Assembly (NCBI GenBank): GCA_964034945.1
Contig: OZ035963.1
Coordinates: 42,121,090-42,185,089 of the forward strand
Direction: 5' to 3'
Source of the DNA: Chrysopilus asiliformis
Lineage: Eukaryota; Arthropoda; Insecta; Diptera; Rhagionidae
DNA length: 64,000 nucleotides
Below, piece after piece: positions 52,561-62,513 of this stretch (its first letter is position 1; each line of letters begins with the position of its first letter). The notes below the pieces were generated by a model. That model was not told the origin of the DNA. It worked only from the letters and a program-made list of their open reading frames with translations, and ran no database searches. A program made the translations under genes and the position numbers.

Positions 52561-53276
52561 TGTAGTGAAATGGAATCGAGACCGGATACTTACGAAATCT
52601 AACTATTCAACATCAACTATAAGCAATGGATTTCGAAAGTTGCTAAATGGTTCAGTGACCGTTGTAGTTACTAAAAACTATTGCCAACATAGTAATTTCA
52701 AAAGGAAGTCGTTAAGCAACAAAGTCTCATTTTTGAACGAAGACTAAATTTCAACGTTGCTATTTCCAAATATCGACTTATTGAAGTTACGATGTGTCAA
52801 CATTCGATTGACCTAATATTTATATTTTCCCATGGGAAAGTAAAGTTATTAATTTCGTGTTGTAGAAATGTTAACGTAGATCCGAACCCCTACTCGATTC
52901 AACAAAGGAAGAGGTCAAAATTTAGGTATGGAAGAATTTGACAAGAGTTGAGTTTGAATTTAGTAGTCAAGAAGAACAGTTTTTATTTGAAAGTCAAGGA
53001 GGACAGTTTTAATTTAATAGTCAAAAAAGACAATTTAAAATCAATAGTTAATAAGAAGAGTTTAAAATCAATAGTCAAGAAGTAAAGTTTTAAATCAGTT
53101 GTCAAAAATTTAGTTATTAAACTTAATGATTAGAAGATATTTATACAAAAGACAGATTAAGAAATAAAGAACGAATAGTTAAAAGTGAATTGTGTTGTGA
53201 ATTGTGTTTTAGTTTTCACCATCCATCGTTTCCATCATCCATAAACTCCTTATCCATCTAAAAACACCACGACATT
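52561..53276 (+). repeat. 5' LTR of nested element
   Basis: 716 bp. Nearly identical to the 3' LTR for about 425 bp and in the last about 100 bp, but the middle (about 52985-53130) is a different, repetitive AGTCAA(G/A)AAG-type sequence. Confidence 0.9.
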
Positions 53277-53279
53277 TTG

Positions 53280-53297
53280 GCGCAGCCGGTTATAGAA
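53280..53297 (+). other. Primer-binding site of nested element
   Basis: TGGCGCAGCCGGTTATAG, three bases (TTT) after the LTR. The primer tRNA is not identified. Confidence 0.6.
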
Positions 53298-54429
53298 TTG
53301 CCGAATATTTCTAGCGATTCTACCGAACCTATTTCGACAGTGGTGTAAAGTAGTTTTTGGTGTTACAAACGGTGAGAACATTTTATATATTAAAAAATCT
53401 GGAAAAGACATATTTTTTCAAAAAAAAAAAAAAATAGTGAAAAAATCTAGTGAAAAACTATAGTGAAAAATAAAAATGAGTGAGCATTCAGAACGAGAAA
53501 CACAGCAGGAAAATAACATCATCAGTAAGCAGTATCAACGATAAAATAAGGAGCGGAAAAGCGAGCATAAACATCAACAGCAGACCAGAAAATTAATTTT
53601 CATTTCACCTACCAAAAATCATCAATTAAATTACTCTGCAAGTCACATCAAGTGCAGAGTAACAGAAAATCAAAACCAGAAGGAAGCAGCAAAAGCAGAT
53701 GGCAACAGCAAAGCAGCGGGCAACAGCAACTTACACAAAAAGTATAGAATCAGCAAATACAAGCAATAGCGAGGCGAGAACACCGCACCAAATGCAACAA
53801 CAATTACGGAAATATCATTTTATAAGAAGCGTGCTACGGCCAAGGTCAACGTTGGAGTCAACTTTCAAGTGGCGTTTAAAAGCGGACAATCAACTTTATG
53901 ATCATATGAGGACATTTCATCAGGTGAAAATCATGATTGGGAAAGGTCAGGAAAAGTGTAACGCAGCCGATTGCAGTCAAGGTCAACAATTGGAAGTAAG
54001 AAAGCAGCGCGAAAACAATGACGTCGACAAATTAACAAGGTAGAATTAAATAATATTTTCTTTAATATTTTTGTAATAAGTTGTATAATTAAGAATAAAA
54101 TAAGACTAGATCATCAAAATATTTATAATGTCAGTTGTATTTTAAATGGAACGGTTAAGTTTAACATAAATTGATTTAAATAAATGGGTGGAGAAAATAT
54201 ACTCACTAAGGAAGAGATCGAAAAAATCAAAAAAACTGCAAGTAGATATTGAAGCGTCCAGGGAAAGAAAATTTTTTTACAAAAATCCATGCTAAGAATC
54301 AAGGGAAGAAAATAATTTAGTGCCTAGAAAATTAAAATTATCTGACTTAAGAAAAGAAATAGAAGAGCTCTCTCTACATAAAACCCAATTACTTAGTAAA
54401 CTAAACCAAACAGAAAGAAAAGTACAAAA
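53298..54429 (+). other. Leader of nested element
   Basis: Long untranslated leader. One open frame at 53699-54043 (114 codons, Gln/Ser/Thr-rich) shows no known domain and may be chance or a small leader protein. AG-rich text continues to the gag start. Confidence 0.45.
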
Positions 54430-55821
54430 ATGGCTACTGAAGCAGACAGTGCACAGAAATTAGCAGAATTCATAATAAAATGTATTCCAAAATTTTCAGG
54501 AGCAATATCTCCAGATCGTCATACGACACTTCACCATTATTTGACCATTACCAAAGCATATCATAATATTTTGGAAGAGACTAAACGTGTTCCATTTGTT
54601 AAACTTTTACCTAGTTTTAGTTTATCTGGGGAAGCCCTCCAATTAGTCACAAGTCAGGATATCAAAACCTTTGATGATTTAGAAAAATTATTAGTTAAAC
54701 AGTATATGCCTAAGAAATCATTAGTCGAGCTCTGTGACGAACTACGAAATTACAAACAAAAAAATTTAGAAACAGTAGATAAATTCGGTCTAAGAATCTT
54801 GAAACAAGTTAGTTCATGTAAAGAGGCCATAGATAAACTATATCCCAAAGCCAAAACCGAGTTTTATGAAGAATACGATCAGATAGCCATAAATTCGTTT
54901 AAACATGGTCTATTGAATCCGGTACTCAGACATTATGCTCACACCCAAAACGGAAATTTGGAAGACTTAATAAAAAATGTAGGTATGATAGAAAAATTTG
55001 AACGGGAACACCTTATAAATGCAAATACTCAGAAATCAGTTAGCTTTGGAAATGATCAGATACGAAATACCACTCAAAGATCACTTTATAATAAATTTGG
55101 GAGAGAGAATTCGGATTTTAGAAGCAACACCCTGAATAATTATTCCAACCGTAGGGAAGAAAATAATCGAAACCTGTATTCTTCAAACAGGAATAATACG
55201 ATTAATAACGCCGGGTATGGTAATAGCTATAGTTCAACTCGGAGAAATCCAATTATTTGCTATAATTGTGGGGGCGCAAACCACATCAGTCGAGAGTGTA
55301 GGAATAGAAATCCGGCCCCACAACGACCACCACCCATCAAATGTAACTATTGCCAAAGAATTGGTCATTTAGAATCAGATTGTAGACAAAAGACGAGAAA
55401 TTCGAATGTGGGATTAATTAGATTAAATCCGTGCAATTTTTGTTTAAGTCCACATCATGCTACAAATGAATGTAGGTTAAAAGAGCGTTGGGAAAATCTG
55501 AATGTAGCGGGCAACGGACAGCCCCAATCAAATTTAGAATTTAGAGAAACAGAGCGAAATTTTAATCCAGATCAGAATCAGAGTAGTTTTGAGGAAACCA
55601 TAAAATTACCAATATATCAAGGAAAATATGCGGAAGAAAAGTGTCAATGTCAGATTGAACAAGATGAAGTATTTGACAATTACGTGGGGGACATCGACCA
55701 GCCACAAGTTTGCCCTGAGAGGACAATTAGCTTTACAGGAGGTACTAATGACTCTGAGGAGATTAGCCCATCCTGTTTGGAGCACTTGTGCAAACCGGAG
55801 TCCCATCATCCATCACCCTGA
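54430..55821 (+). CDS. gag: Gag of nested element, three zinc knuckles
   Basis: 463 codons. Capsid-like helical region (residues about 10-195: IPKFSGAISPDRHTTLHHYL, LVKQYMPKKSLVELCDELRN, LNPVLRHYAHTQNGNLEDLI), an Asn/Arg-rich linker, then three CX2CX4HX4C knuckles: CYNCGGANHISREC (about 278), CNYCQRIGHLESDC (about 304) and CNFCLSPHHATNEC (about 337). These bind genomic RNA during particle assembly. The ATG has AAAAATGG context. The last about 65 codons overlap a second frame starting at 55628. Confidence 0.85.
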   Translation: MATEADSAQKLAEFIIKCIPKFSGAISPDRHTTLHHYLTITKAYHNILEETKRVPFVKLLPSFSLSGEALQLVTSQDIKTFDDLEKLLVKQYMPKKSLVELCDELRNYKQKNLETVDKFGLRILKQVSSCKEAIDKLYPKAKTEFYEEYDQIAINSFKHGLLNPVLRHYAHTQNGNLEDLIKNVGMIEKFEREHLINANTQKSVSFGNDQIRNTTQRSLYNKFGRENSDFRSNTLNNYSNRREENNRNLYSSNRNNTINNAGYGNSYSSTRRNPIICYNCGGANHISRECRNRNPAPQRPPPIKCNYCQRIGHLESDCRQKTRNSNVGLIRLNPCNFCLSPHHATNECRLKERWENLNVAGNGQPQSNLEFRETERNFNPDQNQSSFEETIKLPIYQGKYAEEKCQCQIEQDEVFDNYVGDIDQPQVCPERTISFTGGTNDSEEISPSCLEHLCKPESHHPSP

Positions 55822-56863
55822 GGGGACCGATTCCACGGGTAAAAATTGTGTTAAATATGAAAAATTGCACTCACAAGATAATACTTGTGTTCATGGTGAA
55901 AATTCTCATTCACAATTGGCCAAAAAATCAAATACTAAACCATCTCAACATTTGAATAAGTTTTTTAAGGATATTAATGAGACTCCGAGAGAAGTTAATA
56001 TCTGGGGTAAAACCGATGATTTTTATTTAGAATCATTTTTCGGTGAATTCAACCCTGAAGACGTTTCGATAAGTAAGACAGACACACTTTCTATGCCAAA
56101 AGAAAGAAGTATTCAAGAGACTCAGAGAGAAAAGGATACTCACTTCGAAAGCAAATCGCTATTTTCCAAGTTAGATTTTAAAACAATAATTCCCGCTCGA
56201 AGCGAAAAGATTGTATTAGTCAAAGGAATCGATTATAAAGGGAAAATAAGTTATACAAAAGAAATAAAGCCAGAGACATTTGTGGGAAACTGTTTGATTA
56301 AGAGTAAAGATAATGTAGCGAAAATGAGTTTTTTGAATATGAAAAATGACGATATAATGTCGAAAGATTATAGGCCGAAAATGGAGCCAGCATCAGAGTT
56401 TTTAAGTTGTGAATTAGATGAGGATATATGTGAAGATTTCGAAAAAGAGAATAGTAACGATATTTTAACGAGTCTACGGAAACAGGGTGAAACAAATGCA
56501 TTTATAGGAAAAATAAATAGAATAAAGACTAATAATGAAATACAGGTGAATAATAACGAATGTTTTATAAGAAAAGAAAAAGTAAAAAATGGGAAAGATA
56601 CATATTATGATGTGACGCGTAAAAACGAAGAAAATATAAGAATATTGAATAATTATGGGACAAAAAGAAATATGTTTTATAGAAAAAATGAGAACATAGA
56701 CAAAAATATCAAGTACGAGAATAAAGAGAAAATAAATTCAATAGGACATAAAAATGACAATTTTAAAAGTAATTATTGTAAGACTAAATTTACAGGATAT
56801 ACGAAAGAAAAGTGGAGATATAAGGGGTGGAAATTCAAAAAAAAAAAAAATAATGAAAATTAA
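55628..56863 (+). CDS. Unknown retrotransposon ORF between gag and pol
   Basis: 411 codons in a different frame from gag, overlapping its end by about 190 bp. Lys/Asn-rich. The segment IIPARSEKIVLVKG resembles the region between gag/protease and reverse transcriptase of other Ty3/gypsy elements. I see no clear D-T/S-G protease motif. It is probably the N-terminal part of pol reached by frameshift, with its enzyme domains deleted, or a diverged protease region. Confidence 0.5.
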   Translation: MRKKSVNVRLNKMKYLTITWGTSTSHKFALRGQLALQEVLMTLRRLAHPVWSTCANRSPIIHHPEGTDSTGKNCVKYEKLHSQDNTCVHGENSHSQLAKKSNTKPSQHLNKFFKDINETPREVNIWGKTDDFYLESFFGEFNPEDVSISKTDTLSMPKERSIQETQREKDTHFESKSLFSKLDFKTIIPARSEKIVLVKGIDYKGKISYTKEIKPETFVGNCLIKSKDNVAKMSFLNMKNDDIMSKDYRPKMEPASEFLSCELDEDICEDFEKENSNDILTSLRKQGETNAFIGKINRIKTNNEIQVNNNECFIRKEKVKNGKDTYYDVTRKNEENIRILNNYGTKRNMFYRKNENIDKNIKYENKEKINSIGHKNDNFKSNYCKTKFTGYTKEKWRYKGWKFKKKKNNEN

Positions 56864-56878
56864 ATAAATAAAAAAGAG

Positions 56879-57223
56879 ATGAAAAAAAAACCAAGTTTCT
56901 ATATGACAAAAAATTATTTATTACTGGTAATACCTAAAAAAGCAGGCCCAGATGGTAAGAAACGGTGGAGAGTGGTTGTAGACTATCGAAAATTAAATGA
57001 TATAACATTAGGAAATGCATTTCCACTGCCGAGAATCGAGGATATTCTTGACCAGTTGGGACATTGTCGTTATTTCACCACTCTAGAATTGGCCAGTGGA
57101 TACCATCAGGTCCTCGTCGAAGACGAAGATCGGGAGAAAACTGCTTTTAGTACGACTTTTGAGGAAAAAGTTTTAGTAAATGATGAAAAAAAAGTCGAAG
57201 CATTAATTGAATATTTAAATTAG
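56879..57223 (+). pseudogene. pol: Reverse transcriptase fragment of nested element
   Basis: Encodes only the fingers/palm start (RVVVDYRKLNDITLGNAF, LDQLGHCRYFTTLELASGYH, DREKTAFSTTF) and then passes into about 20 unrelated residues and a stop. The catalytic YxDD, RNase H and integrase are missing, so an internal deletion joins the front of RT to the far 3' end. Confidence 0.8.
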
Positions 57224-57549
57224 ATTTTTATAAAATGGAAAACATATAATAGATAATTTTTTTTGAATTTCATGAATTAAAATAATTATATTTAATAAAG
57301 AAACAAAAAAAGAGGATATAATATGAGGAAAAATTATACGAAATGTTTAAAAATTAAAATGTTATGAATATCATTAAATAAGAAAAAAAAGAAATATTAA
57401 TATATGTATATATTTTAAGAAATTATGTAAGTATGATTTTGAGTTGTAATACTGTAAAAATTAAGTACCTTTGATTATTTTTTCCTAACAAAAAAAAAAA
57501 CAATAAGAAAAATGTCTACGACATTTTCCTTTGTTGAAGGGGGAAGGAA
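57224..57549 (+). other. 3' non-coding region with polypurine tract
   Basis: AT-rich, ending GAAGGGGGAAGGAA directly before the 3' LTR. Confidence 0.6.
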
Positions 57550-58408
57550 TGTAGTGAAATGGAATCGAGACCGGATACTTACGAAATCTAACTATTCAAC
57601 ATCAACTATAAGCAATGGATTTCGAAAGTTGTTAAATGGTTCAGTGACCGTTGTAGTTACTAAAAACTATTGCCAACATAGTAATTTCAAAAGGAAGTCG
57701 TTAAGCAACAAAGTCTCATTTTTGAACGAAGACTAAATTTCAACGTTGCTATTTCCAAATATCGACTTATTGAATGTACGATGTGTCAACATTCGATTGA
57801 CCTAATATTTATATTTTCCCATGGGAAAGTAAAGTTATTAATTTCGTGTTGTAGAAATGTTAACGTAGATCCGAACCCCTACTCGATTCAACAAAGGAAG
57901 AGGTCAAAATTTAGGTATGGAAGAATTTGACAAGAGTTGAGTTTGAATTTAGTAGTCAAGAAGAACAGTTTTTAATTTGATAGTCAAGTAGCGGAGTTGT
58001 AAATTAGAAGTCAAAAAAGAGAGTTAGAAGTTAGCGGTTGAAAAGATCAGTCGAAAAAGTGTGGTGGTTGGTCGGTACTCAATTAGGAAAAATCAGTGAA
58101 ACCGTAGTATTTAAAAAGTTAGTTTTTGAGAAGTTTGAAAAAAAAGTAAAAACGAATAACAAAGATAACAAAGATCAGTAAAATAATAGTGATTAAAAGT
58201 TAGAAAGTTCAGATAAAAGAAATAAGAAAAATTAAAGTGTAATAACTAAAATTAAATTAAGATAAGAACATATTAATAAGATACTAGTTTATACAAAAGA
58301 CAGATTATTATATAAAGAACGAATAGTTAAAAGTGAATTGTGTTTTAGTTTTCACAATCCATCGTTTCTATCATCCATAAACTTCAAATCCATCTAAAAA
58401 CCACGACA
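57550..58408 (+). repeat. 3' LTR of nested element
   Basis: 859 bp, longer than the 5' LTR. The middle (about 57980-58270) carries a different block with GTGTGGTGGTTGGTCGGTAC and AAGATAACAAAGATCAG-type text not found in the 5' LTR. Confidence 0.9.
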
Positions 58409-58412
58409 AGCG

Positions 58413-59051
58413 TGATCTTCATCTCTGATGATGAGTCTGCTTTGGATCAATTAAGATTCCTTAAGATGAGCGTTGATATGTTGTCGATACGTTTTCCTCA
58501 GGATGAGTGATGTTTTCTGATGCTTCTGCAAGATGCACAGGATCTTGACTTTGTTCACTTCCTGTAGGATGGTTGATGATTTCGTTGTTTCTGCCAGTTC
58601 ACCTTTCTGGTCAGGATCTTTATAGTGCGCAATTGCTCGGGTTTACTTGCACACTCGGGACCGTAGTGCACTGATGAAGGGTAAGGCCGAGGTGTTCCTC
58701 TTTGGACAATGACGTTGAATTTGCCACTTCCTACTAATGGCTCGGACACTTCACACACATTCAACTTTTATTTACAAGTTGTGATCACAGCTTAATGTTT
58801 TACCACAAAATTAGGTTGTAGTTTTAAAACAACTGTATTTATTCACGTGTCACTTGCTTTTGATGCTATTGTTACTTAGCACTTTTTATTTAAAGGTTTG
58901 TTACTATTACGTAGCACTTTAAATTAATTTGTTTTGCTATTAGTAGCACTTTGCTTTTTACGGCTTGTATTATAACACCTTTTTTTAGCTATTTTGATAT
59001 TGTAGCACTTTGCTGTTTACGGCTTGTATTATAACACTTTTTTCGACACCG
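58413..59051 (-). other. Errantivirus leader, distal part
   Basis: Untranslated leader between primer-binding site and the nested element; the rest is 52268-52556. GTAGCACTTTGCT(T/G)TTTACGGCTTGTATTATAACAC is repeated in tandem (58944-59040). Confidence 0.6.
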
Positions 59052-59069
59052 GTCCCTGCTCGGGCGCCA
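59052..59069 (-). other. Errantivirus primer-binding site
   Basis: Minus strand TGGCGCCCGAGCAGGGAC, as expected for a tRNA-Lys-like primer, overlapping the last LTR base. Confidence 0.75.
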
Positions 59070-59369
59070 GTTAAATAACTTTGTAGTTATTATTTAAAAA
59101 AATAGATTTTTATAGTGGACAATGAGTCCACTCTATCAGTAAAAAACGGTTTTAATGCTTTATTTACTTTATTAGCCCAAGGCTCGGAGTTTCGAGTTGT
59201 GTTACAAGCAACTAGTCGATAACTAATTTGTCATTCTTATGCTAGATGTAGTTATAGTATTTTTAAGAGTTTATATTATGATATTTTGATCATCTAGTGA
59301 TCTAATGATTTATCTTATTCTGATAGGGTCCTGAATCAGACACTAATTTCTTATACTTAATTCGTACTT

Positions 59370-59373
<4 letters not shown>
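59069..59373 (-). repeat. 5' LTR of the errantivirus-type element
   Basis: 305 bp; the same as the 3' LTR except for the 97-bp deletion after CAGACAC and rare substitutions (for example near 59248). Confidence 0.85.

Positions 59374-59436
<63 letters not shown>
59374..59436. repeat. (TA)n tract
   Basis: About 31 TA dinucleotides between the provirus LTR and the next element's LTR. Its first bases are the ATAT duplication. Confidence 0.95.
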
Positions 59437-59438
<2 letters not shown>

Positions 59439-59443
59439 AACAT

Positions 59444-59687
59444 AGTTAACACGACACCTGACAAAAAAACTGCTGACTTCGCGTCTACTAAAAACCACGC
59501 GAAGATTCAAATCAACGCTTTCCCACGACATCGCCGGAAAAGCTGCATCAGCAATATCTGCCTTAGATAAGTTAGTTTTAGGAAAATTAATTTAAGAAAA
59601 TTCAGTTGTAATTTGTAGCTTGAACGAAAAGGTTGAATTAATAAAGAATATTTTTTTTAACACAAGTTCGTATTAATAAAATTAACT
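59444..59687 (+). repeat. 5' LTR of second errantivirus-type element
   Basis: About 244 bp with inverted AGTTAA/TTAACT ends. The exact start is uncertain because GTTAACATAGTTAAC is itself repeated. AATAAAGAAT near 59640 may be the polyadenylation signal. Confidence 0.7.
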
Positions 59688-59704
59688 GGCGCCCGACCAG
59701 GGAC
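59687..59704 (+). other. Primer-binding site (tRNA-Lys type)
   Basis: TGGCGCCCGACCAGGGAC. Confidence 0.75.
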
Positions 59705-59754
59705 CAACAGTGAGATAACCGTTCGTGACTTCATCGATCAGTTTTAAGTGCTAA

Positions 59755-60100
59755 TAATAAAATATAACAAGTAACAAAAAAGTGAAAAATAAATTATTAA
59801 TAAAATATAACAAGTAACAAAAAAGTGAAAAATAAATAATTAATAAAGTAACAAAAAGTTAATAATTAATAACAAGTAACCAAAAATAAAGATGAAAAGT
59901 AATAACAAACTAACAAAAGATAACAAGTAACCAAAAAGAAAGGTGAAAAGTAAAAAAAAACTAACAAAAGATAACAAGTAACCAAAAATAAAGGTGAAAA
60001 GTAATAACAAACTAACAAAAGATAACAAGTAACAAAAAAATAAAGGTGAAAAGTAAAAAACCAACAAAAGATAACAAGTAACCAAAAATAAAGCAATAAA
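59755..60100 (+). repeat. Tandem repeats in the leader
   Basis: About 50-bp units of AAAGGTGAAAAGTAATAACAAA, CTAACAAAAGATAACAAGTAACCAAAAAT, four to five copies, preceded by two shorter GTAACAAAAAAGTGAAAAATAA units. Open frames on the minus strand here (Phe/Leu-rich) are by-products. Confidence 0.85.
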
Positions 60101-60291
60101 ACTAAAAGCACGAACGATCTCCAAGGCAATCGACCGTTAATTGTAAGTTGTGAAAAACGAGGCCCCCGAGTAGCAGCGTAAGTTGCAAAAATTCTAGACC
60201 GAGGAATAGCCGGTTACACAGGATTGACGGAAGACTACATTTGGGCAGTACGTGTGAAGGAAAGACCCGCCATGCTATTAATAATAGCATT

Positions 60292-60792
60292 CAGGGAATT
60301 CACAGTCGTCTTTTAAAATGCGGGTAAATTTACCGCTCGGTAATTCAGTCAAATTTAACAGATTTTTACCGAGCCGGTAACTTGGTTCATGTAAAAATGA
60401 ATTACCGGATTCGGTAATTGTATACATGCCTCGAGTCGTGTTTTTCAGCCTCGGTATTCGGTATCAAGAATCAACCGCGGGTGGCGCTAGTAATGTTTCT
60501 AGTTGTCAAATTTTCTCGCTGGCTTTTTGTTAATCTCATCGGACTGATGCAATTATTTTCAATTTTGATAGCCGTTGCCACAATAGAAATTCAAAAGAAT
60601 ACATCAAACATGGATTTAAAGGTATGTGACATATTTTACAATCAAATTTGCAGTTCATGATTTGGTCACGTATCAAATAAAAGCGCTGTTCTCAAATCTG
60701 TGCTGTGGGATGTTCACAGCAGAATATTTTCAGTCTTTTAATATTACCGAAAATACCGAATACCGAATACCGAAGAGGATTGTGAATACCCT
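60292..60792. mobile_element. Second copy of the CAGGGTATTCACAG MITE
   Basis: Very similar to 26172-26674, including the ATGGATTTAAAG|GTATGTGAC exon-like piece. Its ends are a little decayed (CAGGGAATTC / GAATACCCT). It lies in the leader. Confidence 0.75.
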
Positions 60793-60810
60793 CATTATTG
60801 TAAGTTAATA

Positions 60811-61041
60811 TTACTACATTATTTCGAAGAAAATTTTATTGAAAATAAATACTTAATTCATTATCGTTAAAGGTTTTAAAAATATTTTAAGTGGTAAAAT
60901 CAAAATATAAAATAGAAAATAAGAATTACTACATTATTTCGAAGAAAATTTTATTGAAAGGAAATACTTAATTCATTATCGTTAAAGGTTTTAAAAATAT
61001 TTTAAGTGGTAAAATCAAAATATAAAATAGAAAATAAAGAA
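60811..61041 (+). repeat. Tandem duplication of about 115 bp in the leader
   Basis: TTACTACATTATTTCGAAGA...AATATAAAATAGAAAATAA occurs twice, starting near 60811 and 60926, with only one or two differences. Confidence 0.9.
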
Positions 61042-61160
61042 AATAAATTGTAATTTAAATAAAGTGAAGGAAAGTGATCTGAACAAAGAAATTCATTTTA
61101 GTAATTAAAAACAAAAGAAATTTTATAGGACAATCCATCCGCGCGTAACGTCTGGCAAAA

Positions 61161-62510
61161 ATGAATCCACCCAATATAGTTCGACCATCCATCCTTTCCA
61201 CCCCTACTACACCTCAAAATAGTGGTAATAATAGTGTTCCCGACGCGCTAAATCTTAATAATATAACCGAGATAATCACTAGGATTGTCTCGGACGTCTT
61301 TCAACGAGAAGGACGACAAGTAATAGACAGAATAATAAATCCTGGTAGCGATATCAATAACGAAACCGATCAGACCATCGACGCGAATTCCGATAGAAAT
61401 CTCGCAGAATTAGACAAAATTCCAGATATCGTAAAGAGCCTGAGAGAATTCTCCGGACAGCCGGGCGAATTCAGTTCATGGAAAAAGAGTGTCGACAGGA
61501 TACTCACCATTTATGAACACCTAAAAGGCACTCCCAAATATTATGGTATCCTAAGCGTAATAAGAAATAAAATCATTAGCCATGCAGACATCGTACTCGA
61601 GTCCTATAATACCCCGTTAAATTGGAAAAAAAATTCCAAATGTCTGACGCTACACTACGCAGACAAGAGAGACCTCGGTACTCTAGAGTACCAAATGACC
61701 ACTTTAATTCAAGGTCACAAATCAGTTCAAGAATTCTACCAAGAGGTCTATCAACACCTCTCCCTTATTCTTAACAAGTTGTCATGCATAGAAATGAGTA
61801 AGGAATCGCTAGACAATATGACTCGGTCATACAGGGAAAAGGCACTAGACACATTTGTAAGAGGACTAAAAGGAGACCTTCCAAGACTCCTCAGCATAAA
61901 AGAGCCTGTGGATCTCCCACAAGCACTACACCTGTGTCTCAAATTGCAAAATGTCGACTATAGAGCACAGTACGCGAATAATAGTCAAACTACCATGCGT
62001 AGAACGCAACAACCTCCTCTACCCCCCAGAAACTATGCTGCTCAACGGCCAACCATGCCCGTTTCTCTACCTAAGAGACAGTTTTTCCCAGAATTATTAA
62101 ATAATCCCCAACATCCACCTAGACCAAACTTTTATCCTCAACAATATCCAACATTCCCCAGATATCCTCAACAATATCCAACATTCCCCAGATATCCTCA
62201 ACAATTACCACCAAAGCCTCAGCCAAAACCTGAGCCCATGGACATAGATAGAAGTTTGCAATCGAGACAAATAAACTACGCCAATAGGCCAAGAAATCTC
62301 CAACTTCCCCAAAAAAGAGATTTCCGACCCCAGTCCCATCAAGAACATCGTCCTAACAAACAACAACGCCTATTCCACATCCAAAAAGAATCGGAACAAA
62401 ACGATATGGATGAGCAAGAACCATTCTACAATAGCGAACAAGAAATGACTTATACAGACGACATAGAAACGAACGAATCTGACGAGTTAGACATCAATTT
62501 TTTAGACTAG
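61161..62510 (+). CDS. gag: Gag of second errantivirus-type element
   Basis: 449 codons from an ATG in AAAATGAAT context. Capsid-type region (residues about 95-275: IPDIVKSLREFSGQPGEFSS, LHYADKRDLGTLEYQMTTLI, TFVRGLKGDLPRLLSIKEP) is clearly homologous to the provirus gag at 50926-52267. The Pro-rich tail contains three 30-bp repeats encoding YPQQYPTFPR (62128-62215), then MDIDRSLQSRQ and an acidic end. No zinc knuckle. Open throughout. pol is in the -1 frame, so Gag-Pol is probably made by frameshifting near 62500. Confidence 0.9.
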   Translation: MNPPNIVRPSILSTPTTPQNSGNNSVPDALNLNNITEIITRIVSDVFQREGRQVIDRIINPGSDINNETDQTIDANSDRNLAELDKIPDIVKSLREFSGQPGEFSSWKKSVDRILTIYEHLKGTPKYYGILSVIRNKIISHADIVLESYNTPLNWKKNSKCLTLHYADKRDLGTLEYQMTTLIQGHKSVQEFYQEVYQHLSLILNKLSCIEMSKESLDNMTRSYREKALDTFVRGLKGDLPRLLSIKEPVDLPQALHLCLKLQNVDYRAQYANNSQTTMRRTQQPPLPPRNYAAQRPTMPVSLPKRQFFPELLNNPQHPPRPNFYPQQYPTFPRYPQQYPTFPRYPQQLPPKPQPKPEPMDIDRSLQSRQINYANRPRNLQLPQKRDFRPQSHQEHRPNKQQRLFHIQKESEQNDMDEQEPFYNSEQEMTYTDDIETNESDELDINFLD

Positions 62511-62513
62511 AGA

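Larger units (their letters stand above)
52561..58408 (+). mobile_element. Nested LTR retrotransposon, pol mostly deleted (TSD AGCG)
   Basis: LTRs TGTAGTGAAATGG...ACCACGACA at 52561-53276 and 57550-58408, flanked by AGCG (52557-52560, 58409-58412). It sits in the leader of the errantivirus-type provirus in opposite orientation. Gag is long with three zinc knuckles; pol is only a short reverse transcriptase piece. Sequence style (FPLPRIEDILDQLG, LASGYHQVLVEDEDREKTAF) is Ty3/gypsy, perhaps the mdg3 group. It could only move with help from a complete relative. Confidence 0.9.
44930..59373 (-). mobile_element. Errantivirus-type (gypsy/297/17.6) endogenous retrovirus
   Basis: Minus-strand provirus with LTRs at 59069-59373 (5') and 44930-45328 (3'), duplication ATAT on both sides (44926-44929, 59374-59377) and coding order gag-pol-env. 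Two later insertions are a piggyBac-type element in pol (48070-49129) and an LTR element in the leader (52561-58408). The two LTRs differ by a 97-bp deletion and very few substitutions, so the insertion looks recent. gag and pol carry disabling changes; env is open. Confidence 0.9.

Noticed and set aside
59840..60129. Hydrophobic Phe/Leu-rich proteins on the minus strand
   Set aside because: They are the antisense of the AAAGGTGAAAAGTAA tandem leader repeat; length and frame come from repeat periodicity.
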